A DNA stretch of 64,000 nucleotides, taken from Ficedula albicollis. Lineage: Eukaryota; Chordata; Aves; Passeriformes; Muscicapidae. This document shows, one piece after another, positions 23,614 to 36,944 of the stretch. The position numbers and the translations under genes are program-made. Numbering within the stretch: position 1 is the stretch's first letter; each line of letters starts with the position of its first letter. The DNA lies in the NCBI RefSeq assembly GCF_000247815.1, contig NC_021681.1:12650567-12714566 (forward strand), read 5' to 3'. Below the pieces are notes generated by a model, which was not told the origin of the DNA, searched no databases, and saw only the letters and a list, made by a program, of their open reading frames with translations.

Positions 23614-25095
23614 ATCTCTCTCACAAGACACCCCCAGTGAGCTCAGCCTGACACTCACCCACACAACTCAAGCAATCTGAGGCTTAATGAAGGCTCTGCA
23701 TTTTCTCCCTCTAATTATCATATCTTTATTGACATGCAATGGGAGGCATGACTCAACCTCCCCACTCCAGCACTGTCCTAAAATCTTTTTTCTTTCTTCT
23801 GAGATGTACAAAATGCCTGGTACTATTGCAAAACACCAGCTAAGCCAGTGAAAAGTATAATTTCAGTTTGGGGCTGTCTTTTACTGGAATAAAAAAAGAC
23901 CAACAGTTTTCACACAATTACTTTAGGCCTGTGGGGATTGATTCATTAAAAAATAACTTTGTGGCTTCCATGGTTTGTTGCCAGTAGAATCATTAAAATA
24001 ATGTGTCTTATATTTCTTAATATGAGAATTCTCATTAACATGATACATCCACTATTACCATATTCATCTCAAATTCGGTGCCAACAATTTCCAGAGTGAC
24101 TTCCCATATAAAAAGGGTGATTGGAGAACTAATAATTGAAACAGACATTAACAAAGACAGTTTGATTATTAATAACCAACCTGGGCACCTTCCTATAGTA
24201 GTTTAAGCATGCATTGATTTTCTACCTGTAACATCTATTTTTCCATGAAACTTTGAAAACAAATCAAGAAAAGCCAGAACAGTTACTGTAGGTCAAAGTG
24301 AATGAAAAAGTTTTTTCCTACTTTTATTTTACTCTTTAAAGGAAGACTGAGTATTTCAGGTAGTGTACACAGAGTAGCTTTGCTTAAGACGCTGTCTCAA
24401 GGTTCTGTAAATTTTTAACAGTGCCCTTTATAAATGTTTCAGGGCTATAGAAATGAGACAGGCCTATAAGAAGTTTAATGGGTCCCTGTTCAGCCATTTG
24501 TAATGGGGATTTAACTGCTTTGTTTGTGAGCTTCAGCCAAGAAAACAGATTACCTTCATCAAGTACTAATACTCCAGAGTCAATCTAAACTCTGCTCAGC
24601 TATGGAAAGGTATCATGGGATGTCAATAAGTATTATAAACACTAATCCAGCAAACCTGTCAGCTGCTTATAAAAAAATTATATCTAAATTCAAGCTCCAA
24701 GTTCAATACTGCTCTTCCATGTCCAAAGCCTTTAAAAAAAATTGTGATGGATCATCAGGGGCACATTTCAAAATATTCCAGTTGTAATTGAAACCGTTGC
24801 TGGAAAAGTGATGTTCTCTCAGCACTAGCAAGATAAAGGCATGTATTAAAGATTAACTAAAATAACAACGTTAAGGCCTCAGAAATGACATCCATCTACC
24901 CAGCACTTCCATCAGAACAACTTCCTCCCCATATTCGTTGTGTTCAGCTCACAGGGATGAAGCTGTTGCCAACAGAGGGTAGAACCACTGCTCAGCCCAG
25001 CCAGAGCACCCATGGGCAACTCTATCCAGGATTTACTGACATCACTCCCTGGGAGTTCCCTTGACTTTGCTGCTGTCAAATCTTAAACACAGTAC
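23614..25095. other. single-copy noncoding DNA with possible regulatory patch
   Basis: The part at 23930-24200 is rich in ATTAA/TAAT cores embedded in complex sequence and could be a conserved element (weak). Nothing else is recognised. Confidence 0.45.
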
Positions 25096-25760
25096 ATGAG
25101 AGTCAAGAACAAAAACCTGCCTCAGCCTCCTCTCCAGATTTACCTGCACAAGGACAGAGACTGTGCTTTGCTCCTCCACACCCTGGCAAAGCCAGAGGAG
25201 GCTGCAAGGAAAGGTGGTGCAGGATCACTCAGAGCCTGTGCTCCAGAGGGGAGAGAGCAGGACAGAAACCCAGGAGCAGCACAAGCCAAGGCAATGCTAT
25301 TCACAGGACTCTTCCAGCAGCAATCCTGCCACCCCTGCTTTTGCCTTGTGGACTGTGAATTCCCATTCCTCCTTCAAAACCCATTCCTCCTTAAACCAAG
25401 CAGAGGAGTGTTCATAGCCAGCAATCTTATCTTTTACTGGCACAGCCAGTCCATTTGGGATGGAGAGGAGCTCTGGGCTGGGTGGCAAGCTGCAGCAGCA
25501 GCCCAGCCAGCCTGGCTGCTGCTGGCAGAGGGCAGAGGGCAGCCCTGGCTGAGCTGCTCTGGGGCACAGGCTCAGCCTGCTGAGGAGCTGAGCACCGAGA
25601 CCAGCAAAGCACCTGAGCTCTGCTCGGCTAACCTTGCTTTCTCCTTGGCTGGAGACAGACAGCAAACGTGTCTTAGTCTTTTAGACCAGAGACAACACCA
25701 CTGTGCTTTGGCAGATGGAGCACAGCCAAAGAAATTCTGCAGTGCTGCTGCCTGACACAT
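25096..25760. other. GC-rich pocket with chance-like long ORF
   Basis: A CAG/CTG-rich block in AT-rich surroundings. A forward frame of 219 codons (25096-25755) is open, and shorter minus frames are open over the same DNA. The product is rich in Ala, Gln, Leu, Ser and Cys with no domain I recognise. GC-rich sequence low in TAA/TAG stops makes such frames likely by chance. The sequence contains many TG/CA dinucleotides, consistent with decayed CpGs of an old island or element. Confidence 0.4.
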
Positions 25761-28700
25761 AAGCAGAAATGTCCTCTCTTCAGAGCTTTCAATCTGGCAC
25801 CTTTCATGACCACTAAAGAAAAAAAAAATTAGGGAAGAAACATCTTAAAGGCTTTATCCTTCAGTTCCATCTCTTTGCCAAAAACAATTATTTACTAAAT
25901 ATTTGTAATGGCATTGTCATTTTTCTAAAACAAGCTCTGCTCTCACAAAGTTTGAGAAGCTATAGCAGGCTGCTGTAGTATAACTGTCGTACTTACTACA
26001 TATTGTGTGCTGGTAGTAAATATTCCTATGAAGAGGAATGTTTAGTGAAGGAAAAATCATAAGAGTTATATATGATTGGCATATGGAAAATATAAACAGA
26101 ACACTATTTGCATAAGAGTACATTAGGAGAATTTCTTTTATGTTTATTCAACAAATGTTTCCTAAAAGGTTTTCCTCCAAACCAAGCAATTTAATTTTCT
26201 TTTTAATGTTATTCTCAGTGGTTATAAACTTAATTAGCTTCTTAAGCTTCACATTTATTTGCATTTGAGATAAATGTAATCTCTTCTTGGTATAACTTTT
26301 TGAAATCAAAATATGGACTAAAAAGGTGCAAGTTTGATTAGTGGAACAGATACTGTAGCAAGTAATCATAGCAATGAGATGTTAATTGGTGTCTGGGTGG
26401 TTCTATTCATAGCAACAATAGGCCATAATAACACCCGGTGTCCTCTACTCTTCAACAGTATTTTGCCTTCTCATTTATCATACTGACAATTATATTGTTC
26501 TCGAATTTCCTGCCTGTCTTAACAACAGAAAGGTATATAAAATGAGTCAGGCATCTGTGATTTTTTTTTTGAGGCAGATGAAATCAGAAGGAATGTGCTG
26601 TAGTTTAACTCCTCTTTCTTTCCGGAAGTTAGCAGCCTGAAACCTGTCTAATATTTTTCTCCACAAATAAATTTTAAAATAACTCTTTTAAAACTGTATC
26701 CGAGTGGGTTTTTTTTCCTCTCCTGAAAACTGTGCTCCATGTGCTCCATTATCATTGTGCTCTGTATATCCCCTGACAGACCTAGGGATTGCAGTGGTAC
26801 TTCACCCAAGAGAAAAGGGATCAGGATGCATCCCAAGGACAACCCTACTGTCCTTCAAAATACACACAGCAAAGGACAACATTTAGGGCCTGACACAAAA
26901 TCTGCATCCATACTTCTGCTTTTCTCTGTATTTTCCACCCCCATCACATTTTCTTTATTTGAGCAGAAGGATTTTGATGAGTTTTTCCAGTTAGAAACTC
27001 AACTAGTAGAACTCCTGAATTTAGTTAATTTTCAATTAGATATCAAACCATTATTTATGCCTTAAAGCTTAAGTACATAGGTAAAAGAGGCATCCATGCT
27101 TGATTTCTGCCCAGTTTTGTGGGTCCAACAGCAATATCAGTCATTCCCAGTGGTCCCAGGAGGAAACATTTTTCCATGGGTTCATGTGAGCAGACAGGTC
27201 AGATCATAGACAGGGCTCTGAGAGGAACAGCAAGGCCAGGATGAAGCAATCCAAGAACCCAGGAAAAAAGAAAGCACCCATGCTGCAGTTGCTCCTTCAT
27301 TGATATTGTTTACTTTAAATTTTCACTCATTATTTTAAACTGAATGACGCTTCTTTCTTTTCCTTCACTTCCATCTGCAGTTTCCAAGTACGTGGTCAAA
27401 TTTATGCTCAATTACTTTAATTCCTAGTTCCCCTTCCTGATCTTTGTACTATTTATCCCAAAAATGCCGATTTCTTCATTTAGGTAATTTCATTTCATTT
27501 AAAGTTCTGTTTTTCTCTTCCTAGCAGAAATCTGGGATTCACATTAACTTACCTTCCTTGCCATTTTCTGCTAATAGCATTTCCCTCAGTAAGCCACCCA
27601 TACTTCTGGGTCAGGAGCCTTTTCCATTTCCCCTCAAAATTTTGCTATTTAATTCATCTGAACATCTGCTAATTTTGAGTGTTACTTCATAGATAGCTAG
27701 AGTTATGGAAAAAAAAAAAGCAAGTTCCTGAAATCCAGAAAAATACACATTCGGGAGAGAAAAAGGACAGCCTTGCAGCTTATTTCAATTTCATGAAACA
27801 AAACTCAATGTCACATTTAAGAAAACAATAACCCACTTTATGCTCTAATGTGCACAGTGTTTGCTTAAGACATGCAGACCATGAAATTATACTATGAGCT
27901 GTGTTAGGAACTCTGTGATGAAACCACAAGTTCCTTCTTCTTTTTGCTGGATTTAAATGTTTACTTGACAAAGGTTTCTAAGACCCACATTATGTTCTAA
28001 TTATAACGAAGTTCTGCTTTCATACACAGTAAGATACATCCAATGGATTAACTTGCCCATTAGACAGTGTCCCTTATTTGACTGCCTGACAGGAAAAATG
28101 AAATAGTAATGGAAAAGAAGTAGGAGAGGACAGACTTTATCTCAAAAAGTTTGGAGTAGATGAAGTCTACTTATGAGAATTCAATAAGATGCCCCTCCAG
28201 TTTGCTACACGGCCAGACTTCACAAACTCTTCCCACAAACACTTTGAAGTACTGTCCTTAATAAATAAACAAGCCTATGTAGATAAATGAGAGTTCCTGC
28301 ACAGAAATCCAGTGGCAAGACACTGCTGCCTTTATCAGAAAAGCAACCTTCAGTGCTGATGGAAACTCAAGAGATGGTTCCTCTCTTCCACACTTTTATT
28401 TCACTTCAATTTTAAAAAAATGGTGGGGGATAAACAGGTTTTAGATATTTTTGTCCGATTTGTAGATGAAGGATCCATATTCTCCTCATAGCTCAGCTCT
28501 AACATATTCCAAATCCAGTGTCACCCAGAACATATAAAACCCTTAATCTCCTAAAATAAAGGAACAATTAACCTAAGGTAGTTTTCATCACTTCTGTGAA
28601 CTGCCTGGAAGCACACAACTCCAGCATATAAAACAGGTTTCTGATCCTCTGAAATTGATTAACTAAAACAATTACAATCAATTAACCCTCTTCAAAGTGT

Positions 28701-29096
28701 TGCTGCAATCCAAAGAATGAAATCAGCCAGATGACCTTTAGCATTAAGACATGCCAGAACATTTACATATTAAATTCGTATTTAAAAAAAGAAAATAACC
28801 TTCTATTACTCCAAGTCCTGATCCTAAGCTGATGTGAAAAAATAAACACGGATATATTGAAACAACAGCGAGTTCAGAAGCTTCAACCAGCTGAGAATGG
28901 AGCACTCCAAATGCTTCAAAAGTGCCTCAAAGGAATAATTAAGTATTTAACATTAAAAAAGGGAAAAATGAGACATTGAACTACAATTGCACTATGCAAA
29001 AATGTGGGAAAAAATATTATGTAAATATTGTAAGACCACAAAAAGATACACAACAGATTCTGCTTCAATACACCAAAGGTTCCTCATCAGAAACCC
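25761..29096. other. single-copy noncoding DNA
   Basis: AT-rich sequence. No gene, repeat family or RNA gene is recognised. Short poly-A tracts occur (for example near 27708). Confidence 0.6.
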
Positions 29097-29605
29097 TTTA
29101 GAGCAGGCAGATTTCCTTCATTTCAAGGAATGTGAATTAAATCTTAAATTCTTCCATATAACAATTTCTGAATGGTTTCACACACACATATTCAGACTAA
29201 AGTAATCAGTTTGATTAGAGTTCCTCCCAAGAACTCTCTTACTGCTCTTCCTTGATGACCTCTGTTGATAAATGTGCTGACTAAACTTAATCTGATTTTT
29301 TTATTTTTGTTTAGTGCTCTTCCTTGATGACCTCTGTTGATAAATGTGCTGACTAAACTTAATCTGATATTTTTATTTTTTTTAACTTTAGAGCAGGCAG
29401 ATTTCCTTCATTTCAAGGAATGTGAATTAAATCTTAAATTCTTCCATATAACAATTTCTGAATGGTTTCACACACACATATTCAGACTAAAGTAATCAGT
29501 TTGATTAGAGTTCCTCCCAAGAACTCTCTTACTGCTCTTCCTTGATGACCTCTGTTGATAAATGTGCTGACTAAACTTAATCTGATTTTTTTATTTTTGT
29601 TTAGT
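29097..29605. repeat. nested tandem duplication (290-bp period with 72-bp subrepeat)
   Basis: The segment 29097-29315 recurs at 29387-29605 (offset 290). A 72-bp subunit starting TGCTCTTCC occurs three times: 29243-29314, 29315-29386 and 29533-29604. The order is therefore [long unit][72-bp extra][long unit], which implies at least two events: a 72-bp duplication, and a larger one that spanned both 72-mers or was followed by loss of one. The copies are near-identical. Confidence 0.93.
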
Positions 29606-32600
29606 AAAATCAGATTTCTTAACAGTTTGGCATAAAACTTTCTCAATACCAAAAAGTAATTTTTGAAACTTGTGTCAAAAATACCTCCTTTCAGAGTAGT
29701 ACAGCCAATTTCTTTAGAAATTTAACACAGGTTGTGTTGTCTTAAATACTATCAAAAAATACTATTTTCACTTGCTTCCACATTTTGTATACATTGCACA
29801 AGAGATTATAAAGGAGTCAGTGAATTATTTCAAGGTTGCCAAGGCTCTCATGTCCATCCCATCACTGCAGAGTATAAATTCCCACATAACTTATATTTCT
29901 GTGATTGATTATCAGGATCTAAAAGTTATTCAGTTATTAACAATATAAAAGTCTGGCTTAATTCACTGGTGAGAGGCCAAAACAAAGACATTCAGCCAAT
30001 ACAGAAAATGTTTTGATTGCAAATTTCTGTGACATTTTCAGCATTAAGGTGAAAAGACAGAACATGGACTTTTTTTCTTTCCTATACTGAAAGGTATTGT
30101 TTGACTGTGTCTAAATCTTGCAGAGCCACACCAGGGAATTTTACCTCAGATGTTGCATTGCTTGTCATTTACAACAGTGAATATTGCAGATCCATTAGAC
30201 AGATGGTTAAAGAAAAAATTGAAAGTAGTGGCTTCCCACTAGTTGGATCACAGTGATCAATTTTACTTTACTTTATCTGGTAACCTCCAAATACAAGTGT
30301 CAGCACTCATTAGCTATTTATGAAAAAAGAATGTTTCTCCAGGATCTTAACAACATAGAACACATTTCATCGCTTCCTTGGGGAAATGGGCATTCACAGT
30401 CTTGGAATGGCAACATTAGGAAAGACTAGCCTAGCTCAATCTCATTTTATTTGAAAGCATGTTGGAATTGAAAGGTATAGGGTAACATGGGAAGAGTGAT
30501 TCTGATTGCCTCCAAAAATTGAGCATTTCACTCTGGCTTAGATATATAGTCTCTTCCAAGACTTATGAGAGTGTCCCTGATTGTGAAGAGGCAGGGCTGA
30601 ATCAACACTGTTTCACTGGAGGCTCCTGTATCTGTAGATTAGACAATGCTTGTTCACAGTGCAGTGGCAAAAACACCATTACTGCTCAGAGGACTAACAC
30701 GTCCGTGCTGGCTGAAAAGATGCTCATTTCTGTTCCCTTCCTACATTTAAAACCGAGAGGTTCAAAATCAGTATCTGCTGCTTTCCAGTTGTTTTCTGTC
30801 TCTCTTTGGGCATATATTAAGGATGTATCCAAGGTGTGTGTCATATTTCATAGCTACATAAGCATATTACCTACCTACAGGCCAGTGGTGCCTTACACCA
30901 GCAGCATTTATCTGTGTGACCTGCAGGATCCAGTGCATCCCCCTAAACGCTTCAGCTGTTCTAGAGAGATGATTGCTGGTGCCTTCCCTCACCCAGGAGC
31001 TGACAGCTCCATCCCACAATGCTAGTGTTGGCCTTCTCAATGCAGCCAAGAAGTGGGATCACATCTCCACGAGCAAAAAGGGCAGAATCTGTCCCTGCTC
31101 GCAGGATGGAGGAGGAGGAGGAGGAGGAGGAGGGCACTGGGTTCTGCACGCAGAGTGGCTCCAGGCAGGCAGCATGGGACCCAGCCACAGAAAGGCACTC
31201 AAAGTTCAGGAGTCACATGAGGGTCAGTGCAGAGAGTCTAAAATGTATTACACTTTGCAAGAACCAGTTTCTGTGCTGGGGCTGAAGAGGAGAACAAAGC
31301 TACAGTAACCAAGATCAATTTCCTGTGAGTGGGGTACTCACAAGGGAGAAGGGATTGTAGTAATGTGCATTAGTAAGCTACAAGTATCTTATTAAACTAA
31401 GCCTTCCCTAATTATCCCTTTGTAGTCAAGCCATCCAGCTCTCGCACTTAATACCAACTGAGTTGCCTTAATATGACCTTTTATTAGTTCAAAAATCTTT
31501 TTCCAAGTATCACAAATACGCTATGAGAGAAATTCACAGGCTGCCAAGCAGGGCTGAACAAGGGGGATGGTGGATCTGCCACTTGCCCAAAGTATGTGAT
31601 GTATTCAGTAAACCCAATGTTCACAGATCCAAGCTGCAAAATGCCAGGGCTCTTCTCCTCCTTAAGATACAGGAGCAGCATCTGCTAAAACACCCACTGA
31701 TCTAGTGTTTGGATGTGATCAATGCAGTTTTACTGCAAAGGCACAACGGATACGTGTGCATGAAGTTGAGGGAGGGAAAAGCTTAGGAACCAGCCAAGTG
31801 CTACAAAAGGTTTTGGCCATGTGAAGAAGACTGAATAAGTTCAGTACAGTGTTTGTCTGTATCTCAGCAGAGATGTAGTAAAGACTCCACCTGGCACGTT
31901 TCACACTTGCAAAATAAGCTCTTAAAAACATTTCCCGTAAGATTTAAAATGTACAAAAATTACTTATCCCACAGAAAAAAAAAAAGGGCCTATGCCATAG
32001 CCTGCATATTGGTATTGTTCCAAACACTGTTAGAAAATTTTATGGATTTTAGTGACGTAGGATTTAGTAACCCTTACTCTATAAGGAGATAAAAAGTAAA
32101 TTAGAAAACTATCTTTGAAGATTCATGTCTCTTGGAGCTTTTAAAATTACTGATCAAATTTTGTATAGAAAGAGTATGCCCTTCTGTTCCAGAAGGACCT
32201 CTATTAAAGAAAATATAAGTCCTCATGTTTCCAATATTAGCTTAAATTTGTGATCAAACATAAAAATGTTTCTGAGCTCTCCACAGAGTTAAAATTAATT
32301 GTGCTGAAATTCAAACTTCACTCAATTAGAAGAAATGTTTCAATTACTGTATAAAGAGATGTCAGCAAGATTAATGGCAAGCAAGTACTAAAGATTTGCT
32401 ATCAGCATATCACTGCTCACAGTGCCTGTGCTTCCACATCTCGCGTCACTGTCCAGTTTGCACCTTAAACTGTCCCTGCCTTTTTCAATAAGTTAAAAAA
32501 GACACTTGCATGCTAAAAATTTTTCTGTCATATCTTCTTCAGTAATCACTGAAGTTAACCTTACTCTATAGACATATCCACTTTTTGCACTCACGTTAAC

Positions 32601-33927
32601 CTGAAAAGAACAAGGTGCAAGACCCTGTATGTGCCCTGTTGTTTGCATAGTATCACTTAAAGTAAGGTTGAAAAATTATTTCCAGAGGGAAAATTCTACA
32701 ACATACGACACATCTGTTGTAAGCTAAGTTTTCTGTGTAAACTGAGACTATGACAATGAGGTTCCTTGAATTGCAATAAAATTTCCTGACACTTTACATG
32801 ATGCAATTCAATGCAGTGCACGCTTCTTTTGTCCTAAACATGTACATGCTTAAGTTGCACAAAACACAGAGGAAAGCTGCAGTGAACTTTAAAGCCTCAC
32901 TGTGGTAATAGGTAGATAAATTCTGCCACTTCAGCACTGAGCTGGAAATTAGCCACAGGACTGCTGCTCCAACCTCAGGTCTTGGAGGTTGCATTATGTT
33001 CCCACATGCCTTCCAGCACTTGCCCTTGCTACCACCTCATTTCAAAACAAACAATGCCATCTAGAAAGGCAGTAGACCCAAACTGGCTTCTCACACTGGT
33101 AATTCTTAGTACCAGTTCCTGGGGAAAGGAAACCTTCAGTGGAGAGAAGTAAAACCCTTTGTCATCTTTGGGATAAGGAAAGTGGAGAGCAGTTCTCCTT
33201 CCCCTTTCTGGGCAGTTCATGTTCTAGGCCACTCCTCTACCTCCTCCAAAGTCACCACAACAGTTCAGAACAGATGACAGATTAAAATATTTATAGTTTT
33301 AACTAATTTATAGTCTGCAGTTGAATATGTCATATTATATTTTATGCAGTAAGGCACTTTGAATTAAAAATCAACATTTGACTGGGCCAGAGCTGCTGAA
33401 GTGACATGAATAAAAGCAGAGTTTCCTCAGCAAATCTAATTCAAGCTTCCACAACTTTTAGACAAAGATTTCTCAAACTGCTGGTATATTCCAGTACCCC
33501 AAAACACAGAGTGCTTCACGAAAAATTAATCACTATAAAAGACAAGGTATAAAACCACATTACTTTTGCTGGTACAAGAGCACAATCAGCTGCTTCACCT
33601 CCAAGCACTTCACTAATGAAGACATCTTACAGTGTTTGAAGCTCTTACAACAAAACACTGCCAACACAGAATGTCCCAATTTTCACCTTCTGGAGAGAAA
33701 ATCAGGTCATCAAATCAACTTCTGAAGAGGATCTCAGCTGAGGGAAAGCCAATCCCCACACGCTACAGAGTGGAAAAGACAAGGATCTGGAGTCAAGGGA
33801 CTCCAGGGGAGCTCCAGCCTGTAGGATGCAGCAGCACAGCCCAGGGACCCCTGCCCTGCAGCAGGGACACAGCCGGCAGAAAAGGTCCCACTGGTCCCCC
33901 CTGAGGCTGTTCCACTAGAAAAGCTGC
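29606..33927. other. single-copy noncoding DNA
   Basis: A forward frame of 168 codons (30519-31025) and shorter frames at 30.97-31.3 kb are open, but resemble no family. A GGA microsatellite is listed separately. No known repeat family is seen. Confidence 0.55.
31108..31134. repeat. (GGA)n trinucleotide microsatellite
   Basis: Eight or nine GGA triplets in a row, purine-rich on the plus strand. It translates to poly-Gly or poly-Glu in overlapping frames, but no supporting coding context exists. Confidence 0.92.
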
Positions 33928-34075
33928 TGCTCAGGAGTTTTGTACCTCTGATGGATGAGAACAGAGCAGTGTGGTATACATTGTCAGAGGTCTGTGTTTG
34001 TTGCTCAGGAGTTTTGTACCTCTGATGGATGAGGGCAGAGCAGTGTGGTGTACATTGTCAGAGGTCTGTGTTTGC
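33928..34075. repeat. two-copy 74-bp tandem duplication
   Basis: Copies are 33928-34001 and 34002-34075, differing at about three positions (for example GAGAACAG/GAGGGCAG and GGTATACA/GGTGTACA). It is the leftmost member of the duplication cluster. Confidence 0.95.
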
Positions 34076-35644
34076 CCACTAATTCAGCTGTTTAGCACAC
34101 TACTGAATCTGCCCAAAGCAGTCATGTTGTGAAAAGTAGATTAAATCTGCAGCACTTTACATCTCCTGGCTCATGCAACTGAGATCAGTCCAACCGATCA
34201 AAAAAACAAAACCTCCATCGATAAAAATATTTGTTGTTTCATAATAGATAAACTAAATGCTTCTTGAGCAAGGAAAAATATGAAAAAACAATCTATTGCC
34301 AGTTAAAACTGATATATAAAATTATGTTGGAATAAAGGCTATCACTTTTTTAATAAACCAAGAGTAGCTGTAATAAGCACACATATTTCTGATTATCTCA
34401 ATAAATGAATAAAATGCAATAAAAAATTAAAGAACATGTTTTGCTGTAGAAAGCTCTACACTCTTTGCCATCAACTACTCAGTTAATTCAGATAAGTCAA
34501 AGAAGTTTTCATTATAGGAATAAATTGACAATTTTTTCAGCACCTCTATAATAATGCCATGTAAATTACAGGCACTAAATAGAAAACACTACAAGCAACA
34601 GTGATAGTATCATATACCATAGTTCCAACAGCTCCTAAATTGGGAAACAAAGGATAATCTATATTTTCTGGATACCAATCTACTAAGATCATAATGTTAT
34701 AAAGGTTTTGCAACTATTGCCTAAGATATAATTTTAAATTCTAAACTGCTCACATTTTTACTTCGGAATTCACCTCATTCATTGAAATGTTACCTCAGCA
34801 TCTATTAAGGTTTTGCCTTGAGCAAGGAATTATTGGGCTTTTTGTTTTATTTTGTTTTTCATTTTTACATTTAAAAGCTGTCTGCTTCTAAAATGAAGCT
34901 ATTTAATCCCTTGTCATCACATGGTCATAAAAATTGCAGGCAGACAGAAGTTAGAAGTGGCTGCTTCACAGGCCCCACAGCAATGCATGGTAACAGATTT
35001 TCAAAGCAGTTCAAAGAGTCCAGTTTCCATCTGTGTTTGGTGAAGGGTGCAAAAACCTTGGGGCCATCTGAAAACTCTGCTTCATCTCTAACACTTGGAA
35101 TAACAAAGGTGTTATTTTTCAAAGCCGCAGTCTCCCCTCCTGGGGTGGCTCTGGAGATACAGTTCAGGGAAGGTGGGAAACTTCAGAGTAGATATTCTCC
35201 TTCTAGACTTTGCCTCCTTCAGGGAGTTCTTTTGAGGATGGCACAATGGTGGCCTATATAACATGGGTTACTGCCAGCAGAGGCCAACAGTTAATGAACC
35301 CTATAGACAAATTCTTTCTTCTGATTTCAGTACAAAAATCTACAGGAAAACAGCCTCGACATTCCCCCTACACACCCTTCTCTTCAAGCCCAGGAGTGTT
35401 ATTTGATCAAAAGAAAGCAGAGGGTGCTCTACACCCATTGTACAACCCAAAATCCTGCAGTGCAACACAGGTATCCATTACATCCAGCTAAACCAGCTCA
35501 CAAAACAATACGAAAGCAACAAGAAAGAGGATGATCAGTTTGTTTTCCCCATGATAAATAGCCAGTTGCTAATCTACACTTCATTGTCATACACAGGGCA
35601 AGTGCTTCTCTGATGTTTATTTCCACTATGCAGCTGTACAAAGT
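34076..35644. other. single-copy noncoding DNA
   Basis: AT-rich to 34.9 kb, then a more complex stretch (34.9-35.5 kb) with a 122-codon forward open frame that has no recognisable domain. Confidence 0.5.
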
Positions 35645-36606
35645 CTAAAAAAAAAAAAAAAGAAAAAAAAACCCCAGCAACTTGCTAGTTATTTGCTAGG
35701 CATTGTGTATAATATTCTAACATTCCTCTATTAACCATTTGCTATTGCATTTCTTGTGAGCTGGTATCACACAAACACATACCAAAACAGAGGTAAGGAG
35801 AACAAGTTGGTCAGAAAACATCAGTAAAACCATGGCAAAAGGCTCTATCAGGCAAGAGAGCCTGATAATCTCTTGAATTCCCCCTAAAGGAAGGTTCTGG
35901 ACAATAAAGGCCTTTGAACTAGAAAATCCTGTCTAGATGCTCACTCACATACAAATCAAAGTTTCAGTATATTCACATTAACTTTAATGGGCATTGATCC
36001 ACTCACTTCCAGACTAGCCAATGTGTTTGTGGCCAGGATAATTTCATGACACTGAGAGGAGTGCTCTCCTATTTGTTGCAAAAGTTCTGTTAGAGTCAGT
36101 CAGTCAGTTTTATATGGAGGAGCTGCCTAAAAAAAAAAAAAAGAAAAAAAACCCCAGCAACTTGCTAGTTATTTTCTAGGCATTGTGTATAATATTCTAA
36201 CATTCCTCTATTAACCATTTGCTATTGCATTTCTTGTGAGCTGGTATCACACAAACACATACCAAAACAGAGGTAAGGAGAACAAGTTGGTCAGAAAACA
36301 TCAGTAAAACCATGGCAAAAGGCTCTATCAGGCAAGAGAGCCTGATAATCTCTTGAATTCCCCCTAAAGGAAGGTTCTGGACAATAAAGGCCTTTGAACT
36401 AGAAAATCCTGTCTAGATGCTCACTCACATACAAATCAAAGTTTCAGTATATTCACATTAACTTTAATGGGCATTGATCCACTCACTTCCAGACTAGCCA
36501 ATGTGTTTGTGGCCAGGATAATTTCATGACACTGAGAGGAGTGCTCTCCTATTTGTTGCAAAAGTTCTGTTAGAGTCAGTCAGTCAGTTTTATATGGAGG
36601 AGCTGC
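35645..36606. repeat. two-copy 480-bp tandem duplication
   Basis: Copies are about 35645-36126 and 36127-36606. Each begins with a poly-A tract interrupted by one G (15 versus 14 A before it), then runs colinear to the GGAGCTGC end. Apart from the homopolymer length I see one substitution (ATTTGCTAGG versus ATTTTCTAGG). The near identity implies recent origin. A poly-A tract at the joint suggests slippage or replication-based repair, but a retroposed origin is not supported. Confidence 0.96.
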
Positions 36607-36944
36607 GTGAATGGTTTGGACCTCTGTAGTCTTGTGGTATGCATGCCTTAAAACAAACATCCTCAAGAGAAATTGCTTGATTTTCAGAGATGTTTTTACC
36701 CCTAGGTAATTTATTTGGTCATATCTACTACAGCAAGACTTTCAGACAGTTTTGAAGTTAACGTCTTGACTGGCTCAGCTTGTGAAACTGGACACATCTT
36801 CAACATGCCCCCCCGAGACTCTCTTCCCTCTCCTAAAGACAACATGATCATTTCCTAGCCCTCTCACATTAGTGTTATGCAAATCATTCCAGTGGAAATA
36901 AACCAACACAAAAGCAGCACGAAGGAGCTCTGTTCCAAGGTCCC
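36607..36944. other. 338-bp spacer between two tandem duplications
   Basis: Single-copy sequence separating the 480-bp and 1459-bp duplications. Nothing recognisable is seen; an open frame enters from here into the next duplicated unit. Confidence 0.6.

Noticed and set aside
23136..23680. Overlapping repeat-protein-like ORFs on both strands
   Set aside because: By-product of the stop-free 40-bp VNTR; equally open in multiple frames and both directions.
25096..25755. 219-codon forward frame as a gene
   Set aside because: Lies in a GC/CAG-rich pocket with few stops; composition is not protein-like, and the opposite strand is partly open too.
30519..31025. 168-codon forward frame as an exon
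   Set aside because: No family resemblance, no clear splice boundaries, and ordinary noncoding surroundings.
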